Positions 27,301 through 35,300 of a stretch of 64,000 nt of DNA are shown in pieces. The position numbers and the translations under genes are program-made. Positions within the stretch are counted from its first letter, which is position 1, and each line of letters starts with the position of its first letter. A model generated the notes under the pieces. That model ran no database searches, was not told where the DNA came from, and was given only the letters and a program-made list of their open reading frames with translations. Source of the stretch: an uncultured Lachnospiraceae bacterium (GTDB taxonomy: Bacteria > Bacillota > Clostridia > Lachnospirales > Lachnospiraceae); the NCBI GenBank assembly GCA_910586715.1, contig CAJUJG010000002.1, positions 107,682 to 171,681 on the forward strand. Direction: 5' to 3'.

Positions 27301-28102
27301 CAATACTGCGCGCAAGACTGTAACCCAACGCCCTGTCAATCGAAAGCGTTTTGTTTACTTTATCCCTCACCGCCTTAAGACTGTAGTTCTCCGATTTCAA
27401 GGCTTCCACATAAGCCGCCACTTCCGGCATGTCGCCTGCATAAACCGCCAGAACCTCTTTCTCAATCTCCGTCCTGAAAGTAAGCGCCAGACTTCTTGCT
27501 ACAAGCTTATCTATCAGCGCAACAGGATTAATCCCTTCTTCTCCAGCCAAAGCCGCCATAATGCTGTGCGCTGATATGCCTTTCTTTCTGAACGTAACTT
27601 TTGGTTTTGCGCCCCTTCCTTTCAGATTAACGTAACATCCGCCATAAGTTATGATTTTCAATTCCCCTTCGTTGTATGTTATGTCATCATCCTGCACCAG
27701 CTCATTTATCAACGCATATTCTTTGCCTTCTCTGCTGAGCACGCCGTATTCATCCATGTACGGGAGTTTAAAGATACAGAATTTTGCGGATTTCCCTTCG
27801 AACCTTGTGGAAGTCAAAGTCACAAATGCGGAATAATATTCATGTCCAAGGTAAGTCGAAGTGTTGTCATACACAATCTCATAGTCCTTAAGCCACACGT
27901 TATCGATTATACTCCCATCAGAACCCACAATCTCCTGTAAAAGCGGCATAAGCTGCTCCCTTATATCCTGCTCAAGACCGTAATCCCTATATCTTGCATA
28001 AGACTCATAAGCATCAGATACCTCGTAAACACTGCCTGCATACTTTACGGGTATTTTACTTATTGTAAGAATACCCTTGTCACTGTCAAAACCGCTAAAC
28101 AT
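24311..28102 (-). CDS. rpoB: DNA-directed RNA polymerase beta subunit
   Basis: This is an unsplit, full-length beta subunit of 1263 residues. Clear landmarks are FKLPYMDEYGVLSREGKEY near 145, HYGRLCPYETPSSKTMG near 565, the active-site lysine segment GDKTANRHGNKG near 942, YNPLGVPSRMNIGQVLE soon after, and a C-terminal GSGAVAFMHELL block that pairs with beta-prime. The lobe domains are very divergent. In the rifampicin region IDKSNPLSFYSSFAKINT replaces the usual MDQNNPLSEITHKRR segment. I place the start at ATG 28102, six bases after AGGAGG; a TTG two codons earlier is possible. The stop is TAG. A terminator-like hairpin precedes the gene. Together with rpoC it forms an element-encoded polymerase core. 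Confidence 0.96.
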   Translation of the reverse strand: MFSGFDSDKGILTISKIPVKYAGSVYEVSDAYESYARYRDYGLEQDIREQLMPLLQEIVGSDGSIIDNVWLKDYEIVYDNTSTYLGHEYYSAFVTLTSTRFEGKSAKFCIFKLPYMDEYGVLSREGKEYALINELVQDDDITYNEGELKIITYGGCYVNLKGRGAKPKVTFRKKGISAHSIMAALAGEEGINPVALIDKLVARSLALTFRTEIEKEVLAVYAGDMPEVAAYVEALKSENYSLKAVRDKVNKTLSIDRALGYSLARSIELKSGEVIKSETIVTKNILKKLKQSAVNELTVIDVPKMQGYYIKETIRLYMLRRGTELIPEVREYFPNEKGNYLNRDIRSGEQGESLVIIPEGTVIGKGMLEMLAYNGVEYVIVAKTANSEAVETVPLVRSIVGNRCFTKRELGISDSSEYVYVTEQGTYEPPSDKLTAYDMAAMISLYSQLVIGKDVEIIANRDLGLRKKVNMANESFHRAFMKAAPQFAVMMKASLRSMFKNTPGDFYNADKLESKFFVLAEKWWQTLYLDMKVIMRIDKSNPLSFYSSFAKINTIVSDKNAISRDQHGLSMGHYGRLCPYETPSSKTMGVVNNRAIGLKIENGIMKTGYHPIKHIGSTSYIDFKVVKYLSVEEEEQYRIADIMSLDFDFETGRIKNTGKVIARVPNRAKLEKMDVQHVDILKVDLVNIDPNQTDGLVATTIPFQGANDSARVIFGLSMAKQAKPCHRSEVPIVMTSAFYNIPRKSPYFMVQAEYDGVVEEVFPSMITVYYHELNDYKTYKFKSQEFSKDSVIIREVLVKPGDEVRTGDIIVTSNFIKDGYLAMGVNVLVAYVPEGYNYEDGVYGSVRLAEKLTSYGSSVETKKISQKYKSSKISYVNKFKYNSKDSFLFSLLQQVGSEMVTNSVYSKSIKGFVVSTGFEWYKDSYYSQGIRTEAVSFDKVNRGDKTANRHGNKGVTPILCDNNFMPRFKNGEFVDAAYNPLGVPSRMNIGQVLECNLGLACYVLGIRANSDSFNGADEEEIRELLSYAWDLANSTDAEEVFHSPQYSNLPKALHEWCRGRLLEIRFWKGAFNKDGTAQMYNPNTDSYFETPVLVGINYVYKLVHLADKKVHGRAGYCTEPYVPKLCAPPKGSSKSGGQRMGYMEYNALAGSGAVAFMHELLNERSDNYVARNNMTVDVLHTGSEDFRLDESTAIRRSTEYFVSVMEALGCKIDFEGELPNDTKEDIEQRMCYKRDALIKATELNESRKITSLSSFADEMGSIK

Positions 28103-28152
28103 AACCAACCTCCTGTTGCGTCAAACCCAACCGTAAACTAATCAAAACGGAA

Positions 28153-28180
28153 AAGGGGACTACACGAACGCAATCCCCTT
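28153..28180 (-). promoter_or_regulatory. Terminator-like hairpin ahead of rpoB
   Basis: On the minus strand AAGGGGA pairs with TCCCCTT around a 14-base loop, then a T-rich stretch follows. It sits about 50 bases before the rpoB start and after the preceding 139-residue gene. It could attenuate transcription into the RNA polymerase genes or partly end the upstream transcript. Confidence 0.4.
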
Positions 28181-28200
28181 CCCCTGTTACTCTGTTACAT

Positions 28201-28620
28201 TTACACATTGCTGTCCAAAGCGTCCATAATTTCCTCAAAATACTCCGCATCATCAATATCGTCCGCCAAAATAGACACAACCTGACCGTTTTCATAAGCG
28301 GTAATATCCATTCCGCCGCTTTTCTTCGGTATCAGGTCCGCACTGAAATAATCAATGTCCTTTATGCCAATCATCCTGTTGTCTGACATCCATATGAACC
28401 CGCGGTACTCATCTCCCCTGAGCTTGTTTACAACGATTTCCTTAAGCTGCACAGCCGTTTCACTGCTTGGAATTTCTTCAATCGGAAGGTCATCAAATCC
28501 GTAGACCACCTCCACTTCAAACCCGTCAAAGAAATACATAGCGCTTGCACCGTTTACTATGTCCCGAATAACCGGAACCACATCACCATCACAATTTTTC
28601 ACATAACCCACTAAATACAT
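28201..28620 (-). CDS. Unknown acidic protein, 139 aa
   Basis: A soluble acidic protein with an N-terminal beta-rich part (MYLVGYVKNCDGDVVPVI) and an acidic helical end. No signal peptide or zinc motif is visible. It lies between the sigma-like gene and rpoB, with AAGGAGGAAC before ATG 28620. A transcription-related role would fit the context but has no sequence support. Confidence 0.6.
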   Translation of the reverse strand: MYLVGYVKNCDGDVVPVIRDIVNGASAMYFFDGFEVEVVYGFDDLPIEEIPSSETAVQLKEIVVNKLRGDEYRGFIWMSDNRMIGIKDIDYFSADLIPKKSGGMDITAYENGQVVSILADDIDDAEYFEEIMDALDSNV

Positions 28621-28700
28621 ACATGTTCCTCCTTCTGGTTTAAAAACCGTTTTCTATTCTTCATTTTTATATGTTACTGCATCATATAATTTTTAATTTT

Positions 28701-29108
28701 TCAAATCCTGCCGTATTGGTACAGTCTGATAAATTTTTCCCTTATGATACTCTTCAGATTTTTATGATACTTCGAGAGATAAGGCACGGATACGCCGAGA
28801 AGCCTTGCTGTCTCCGTCAGTTTCATTTCCTCATAATAAATACACTGCACGACCTTTTTCTGTCTCTCGTTCAGTCCTTTTAATACTTCCCTCAGAATCC
28901 TTACCTGTTCTTCAAGAATGATTTCGTCAATAAATCTGCACTCAACCCCGTCAAATCCAAAACCATCCTCAAGCGGAACCATCCTCATGTAATAGCGTTC
29001 CCTCTGTTTCTTTTCCCGCCAGTAAGACCGTCTCACTTCCCTCTCAATAACATCATCAACATCAACGTCAACAACTCTGCTCATAATTTCACTGTAGTAC
29101 CTTAACAT
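28701..29108 (-). CDS. Sigma-70-like protein (region 4 helix-turn-helix)
   Basis: The C-terminal half looks like sigma region 4: LNERQKKVVQCIYYEEMKLT, then ETARLLGVSVPYLSKYHKNL forms a helix-turn-helix, and the last helix is basic. The N-terminal half is short (about 60 residues) and charged and does not show a clear region 2. The 135-residue size and layout resemble the small sigma-like regulators of conjugative transposons (for example Orf7 of Tn916). Being the first gene before rpoB, it could give the element's polymerase its promoter specificity or act with host polymerase. ATG 29108 follows GGAGGATTATTTAC. Confidence 0.75.
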   Translation of the reverse strand: MLRYYSEIMSRVVDVDVDDVIEREVRRSYWREKKQRERYYMRMVPLEDGFGFDGVECRFIDEIILEEQVRILREVLKGLNERQKKVVQCIYYEEMKLTETARLLGVSVPYLSKYHKNLKSIIREKFIRLYQYGRI

Positions 29109-29330
29109 GTAAATAATCCTCCGTTTCCGTCAGAAGATTATTCACTGCGTCTGATGCCGTTAAAACCGGTACCGCTTTCCTCCTTCCCCGCTCTTTCTGC
29201 ACTGCTGCTCAAGGCTCCGGCACCAGTGCAGTAAAAATCTCCTGCCTGTAAATCCATAAGTTTTAGTCTCTTACAGTTTACTAGACAGGAGATTTCCAAC
29301 AATTGCCTTAATTTACAGATATTTTATTAT
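29109..29330 (-). promoter_or_regulatory. Structured intergenic region before the sigma-like gene
   Basis: On the minus strand AAATCTCCTG (29288-29297 side) pairs with CAGGAGATTT (29236 side) with an inner CTGTAA/TTACAG helix. The outer stem is followed by five T, so it may end transcription of the 2685-residue gene. A second hairpin (TGCACTG/CAGTGCA) lies closer to the sigma-like gene. The region may be a terminator plus leader; no riboswitch class is recognised. Confidence 0.5.
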
Positions 29331-32300
29331 TTAATGTGTTCCGAACGTATCAAGGTCATCCTTGGATGTCTTCTTCGGGTCATAAATCACAATAACCGGA
29401 TCAGGTCCCGGGTCGGGATTGGGATCAGGGTCGGGATTGTGTCCCGGGTCAGGATCAGGGTCAGTTCCCGGATCGAATGTCAATCCTTTATAAGTATACT
29501 TCGCCGGAACTCCCTTATACTCCAAGTCCCAAACCTGTCCGTCCGCCTCGATGTCAAGCGTAAGTATGATATGCGCGCCCTCTTCATCCGCAAGGCTTTC
29601 ATATTCGTCCAGATTTGCCTTATTATAAGGTTTGCCTGCGAGCACGAATTTTGAACTTGACGGCAGCTTAACTGAAAAATGGTAACGCTGCGCCTGTTTT
29701 GTGTAGCCTACAGGAACCAGATAAGTATCATCCGCCGCATTCCCATCCTCATCGCCTATATTGCCGTTCATCAGCTCGCTGTCAGTAAATGAACTGACTC
29801 CCGACCTGCCTGTTCTGTCAGTCGTATACATTGTGCCTAAGTAAGTCTTATCCAGGTCTATCAGGTTCAGCAGCTGCGTTGTGCCAATCTTATGCATCTC
29901 ACTTGTTGTAACGCTGCGCCCCGAAACGGAGTAAGCCGCGTCCGGTATGACTACTTCGCCCGTATCCGGATCCTGCGTTATAAGGCTCTCGTCCGTTATC
30001 GTAACAAACTGTTTGTCCCCAAGCCCTGTTACGTACCGCTCATAGTTTGTGGCATTGCGCCTGCCTGACTCCGTTATCCAGTCAAGGTATATATTTCCCG
30101 CCTTTAGTCCGGTATTGCTTACCGAACCTTTTATGTCTGAATAATAATTGACAAGCGAATACTCACCCATGCTGTTCGCTGCATAGACATCAAGATGATA
30201 TGTATTGTACCTTGTCACTTCCCCTGATGCATTCTTTTCTCTTGGCACTACCAGCGTATAGTTCGGTTTAATTGCAACCTGCTGTTCCGTACTCTCTGTA
30301 TAATTCCTTCCGTAATAATTACCCACGGTCTGCACATCCATGTATAATCCGTAACCGACACGCATCGCCTGATTTGTTAAACCGCTCGAAATCTCGCTTA
30401 AATACTCAGGCGTTAAAGGCAGTAACAGACCGTCCTTCCACTTGCCGCCATATTCATTAACCGGATTTTCCGGAACATTGGAACCGTTCTTAAAAGTACC
30501 GTCCGATATTTCTCCCGGAGTCAGTGAATCCCAGCTGTCCTGATAAGCGCTGCTTATACTGTCCTCATTCTTCGCTGTCTTTTTGTCGGAAACAATCTTT
30601 CTTGGCGACTCGCTGTCAACTGCCGGAACCAGTCCGGGAATCAGCCAGTCGTTTAAATCCGTGGAATAATTTACATTGTCATTCGTGTTTTCCGCTGACA
30701 CCTTCTTGAACAGCGCCGCAAATCTCGGGTCGCCCGTATCCGTAATGGACAATGCACCGATGGAGCCTATCACATCCACATACTGCAGTAAATACGCATC
30801 ATGCTTGCGTTTGTAATTGTATGTCTCGCACACATGATTGTCCTCGTTCTCATTTTCCTTCGTAATACCCTTGCGCGCTCCATTGACCGCAATTACCTGA
30901 AACTGAGCCGTACCGTCAATCTGCTCTGAATTTTCAAGCGGGATGTAAAACGTTCCTGTATCCTTTCCTTTAAAGTATGTATACCACGGTATTGGCGTAC
31001 CCGCCGCATATGCAACGTACGCGCCAAGCTGTTCGGGATCGCCGCCGCTGTAATCAGAATTTTCCACCAGCACGTCAAACGAGAACGTAACATACTTGTC
31101 CCTTATCCAGCGTTCCGTACTCATGCCGTTCGCATAACCTTTTCCAAGAACACCCACAGTATCAAGCAGACCCAAAGCGTTGTTACTGTAAAAGTCGCCT
31201 GTCGTCGGATACTTGACTTTGAACTCCCTGTCAAGCCCCACAAACGCGATATACTTCCGTCTTATTGCCACCGTATTCCCGTTATCCGACACTTCCTTTT
31301 CATACGCCGCCTTCTTTTCCTCCGAAGACAGTGTATGCTTGGAATCATCGCCGCATGCAATCCAGCACTCCGTTCCATGATGTGATGCATCATTATAATA
31401 GGAAGCGTTGTTCTCAAAATACCTGCGTATTGCTTCATTTCTTTGGTTTTCCGTACAACTTGTAATGCTGACGCCCGCCGGCAGATAAGATGTCCATGCC
31501 CCCATAAGGGAAGCCAGCGTGTAATGATGCGGTTCCGTACATGACAGAACCTTTGAGCTTTTGTATCCCGTACATGCATCCGTACATGTGTGCCTGTTTG
31601 GCTTGGTGTGGTCAACATTCCAGTCAAACAGAGAATTACCGTCATACCAGAACCTTGAGTCACGCGCCGTATAATAAAGCTTTCCACGCACGTGCTCGCA
31701 GAAATAGTCGCTCTTTGTTATGTTCTTTCTGTTTGACCAATTCTCGACATCTGTCGGAAGTATCTTCATGCACAGACTGTCTTTATACTCTTCAACGAAA
31801 TCGCTGAACAGTACATATCCCTTGCTGCCAAAGCCAAGACGCACATAAAATTTTTCATAGACGCTGTCCTGCAGGGCTTTATAGCCGAGTGTAGTCATTG
31901 TCGCATTTTTTATCTTCCCGTCCTCATTTACGTATTTCGCCTGTACATATTTGCCTTTTGAGGAATCATATGTATAGAAGTTCAGGTTATACAGCAGTTT
32001 TACTTTCTCAATCCTGTCATTACCCGAATTAAGACCTGCCACTTTTCCTTTGTCGTTTATGTGGTAAAATGCCACATCGACTGTATTCTTTGAAGTGCTT
32101 TGTGCATTATAGTCAGAATCGTCAATGATAACGTCGGAACCGTCCCCGCCCGGATTTTCCCCGCTTGAGACATCCTCGCCGGACTCTTCGTCTCCCGGCT
32201 CCTCTCCGCCATCGTCGGGCTCTTCCGTTGCCGACTCCGCTTCATTGGGGTCTTCTACTTCCTCACCTTCCGCCTCTTCATCCTCGTCTTCGCCATACAG

Positions 32301-35300
32301 ACTGTAATTCTGCAGCCACGCATACACAAACGGCTCATAATTGAAATTCTTCTTTCCGTTCACAAACTGCTGTGTTTCGTCCAAAGGATAATGATACGTA
32401 TCGTCAGCCTCTGCGGATGAGCAGTGGAAATAATACGGGAAGTTTCCCACACTGACGCTTGTTACAGGCTTTGTGTTTCCCTTGCCGTCTGTTGTCGTGT
32501 TCAGATTCCAGTTCCACAGATATATTCCGTGTGTGTACACTTCGGTTGTTTTGCTGTCATAAGCCGCGTTTTTGTCATATACCATATCTTCCACGCCGTA
32601 CTGTCCGTACTTGTCGCCGTACTTCTCATCGGAAACAGCCACGATATAAATATACCCGTCGCCGTCGTTATCATAAGATACCTGCTGATTTTTGATTGTC
32701 CCGGACACTTCGGACTCATAGGGTTCAAGCACATCCCTGAACCAATTCGGAACAGGTGTCCCCCTGCCCTTTGCCGCCGTAACGTCCAGCACAACATGCT
32801 CTTCTGCCTTTTCTTCATCCCCCTTACCTGAAACTTCCACTTTGGAAATCCTGACAGTGGTATCCGTCGCCGCCTCAACCATAGCATTCCTGTTCGCCTG
32901 TACGATTGCCATTTCAGCACCAACCGCTATCTTCTTCAGATCAGGTACATACAGCTTGAACTTCTGCGTACCCCTCACCGCCTTCTTCCATGCGTTTGTC
33001 AGTTCCGTATTTGCCCACTGTATGTCGCTGGAGTTCATTCCCATAAGGGATGTCTCATAACTCAGTGTATAAACATCGTCCGCCGAATCGGGATCGCCAT
33101 CCAGCGTTATGAATCCCTTTATAACGGTTCCCGGATAGTTCAGGTAATCCTGATAACCATCCCTGTCCTTATACCTGTTATACTTATAATGTCCCGTAGA
33201 CGGTCCCGCTATCTCGATATAATATGTCACGCCTCCCGCAAGCAGGTATTCGCCTTTTGCTGAAAGCTTGTCCGTATCCGTCTTACTCTTTATTTTGCTT
33301 CTGTCAACCTCAAGCTTTGCCTCGTAATTGCTGTAGCATTCGTCATCATCATGCTCATGGTAATTGTACACCCCTTTGGGTCCCTGCGTCCCGTCGTCCT
33401 GAAGATGCTGGTAAAAATCGCCCGATACCTGCACATAACAGTTATCGTTATGCTGAGAAAATACATTCCCATCCGCGTCCTTCGGATGTGCCGCATAATC
33501 AGTCAGTGTCTTAAACTCACAGGTATAGTCGCCCGGACAATACCCGAGACTTAATGCCGGACGCGTACCTTTAGGCGCCTGTCCGTCCACACGCTGGTCA
33601 TACTTTGCAGCAATGGATAAGACTTCACCCGATGTCGCCACAGGGTCAAACACCACAATGTCGTTTACTTTTGTCTTCCCTTCCGTATATACCATTTCAA
33701 TATCATACGAATTGTTGTCATTCCTTACCTTATTTCCGTCTTTAACTCCCCAGTCTGTTCCCTTTGTGTCATGGTTTCCCGAACCGATGCTCTTCTTCGC
33801 GTGTAGGTAGACATTCCCCACACTATGCACGCCGTTCTCAACGGGCGCCCTACTGTCCGTTATTTCATTCGGACGGTATATATTACTGTCAGCTCCTGTC
33901 TTCTTCTCATAGGAATCCCGTATGTTCAGACCCGTAACTTCATATGCGGACTGACCTGTTTTACCGCTTAAGGCTGAAACACCGATTACGCTTTTCAGTC
34001 TTTCCGCATACGTCGCGGAACTCCCGAACACAGTTTTCTCCATCAAACTGTTCGCCCCCGACGTATAATTGGTATTCGAATAATTACTGCTCCTGTTTGC
34101 GTATTCACCCGTATATCCTACACGAAACAAATCGCTTGAACTGCGGTCATGGAAAGTATAGGATGTAAAGTTTCCCGATGCAATTGTGCCTGCATCTGTC
34201 GCATCACCGCCCCATAGCCTTGCCCTTGCATTTTCCAGACTGTCGCCCCACGGTGAAGCTGTGCTGTTTGCGGCTGCGAAGTTTAATCCTCCCGCTTCGC
34301 CTTTTTTGTAGGTAATCTTATTAAACGTGTATGTCTTGCCACTGGGATCGCCGATTTTCTCCTTGCCGTCACTGTCTTTTGTCTCACTCTCACTGATATC
34401 TGACTTTGTATAGCCCGCAGTCGGTACATTTGCCTTCAATGATGCATATGCATTTCCTGTTATTACCTGATAAGAACCTTCCGTATTCTTCAGATCGAGG
34501 TAATCGCTCATTACAACAGCAACCGTATCCTTTACCGTGCCGTTAATATACTCGTTGATAAGCTTTGCAAAAGGTTCGGGCGCTTCCGTAACCAGTTTAA
34601 CATCTCCATCTCCTGTGCCTGTCTTTACCTCATACTTGTCATTTCCCAAATAATCCTCGCCTGACTTTGACGAACTGAATATAAGCCTGCCGTTCCCTGA
34701 CTTGTAGCTGCCTTCCTTAAAAAACGACCTTACGGTGGTTTCCGGCAGTATCTTTTCGTTTCCGCTGCCAATCACATCATCGTCCGCTTTATACTCAATC
34801 TCGTTTACCTGCCATACCTCAAGATTGTTGTCAACATCAAGATAGTGATAATCAGATATTTCCTGCTCTATTACCGCCTTATACGTATGCACATGCGTAT
34901 GCTTCTTATTCAGATAGTGTGTCACCACACACCCATCCGCTTTATTATACGTACCTGTTCCTGCCGCGGTAGTTGCAGTTTCACCGGGACATTCGTCAGC
35001 TACCGTATAGGAAGTTGAAGCGCTCATTGTCCCACCACAGTCCGCAACACTACAGGTCTCGGTTATGCCGCTTACGCCCCCGCACTTTACACCCGACTTT
35101 TCCGCACCGCATTTACCGCACTTAAGCGTATGCCCCGGACATGACCTCACACAATAATCCGCATTACTGCCCGCACACTTTTCAACCACATAACTGAGTG
35201 TATAAGTCCTGCTCTTGCCCGTATCCTTCTTAATGTCACCTTCCATGTTCACCATGAACTCGGTATATCCCGCCCCTAAGAACAGGTTTTCATCGGTAGG

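Noticed and set aside
28095..28295. A 66-codon minus-strand frame ahead of rpoB
   Set aside because: It overlaps the end of the 139-aa gene and the hairpin; its composition (Trp, Arg, Leu rich) is shadow-like.
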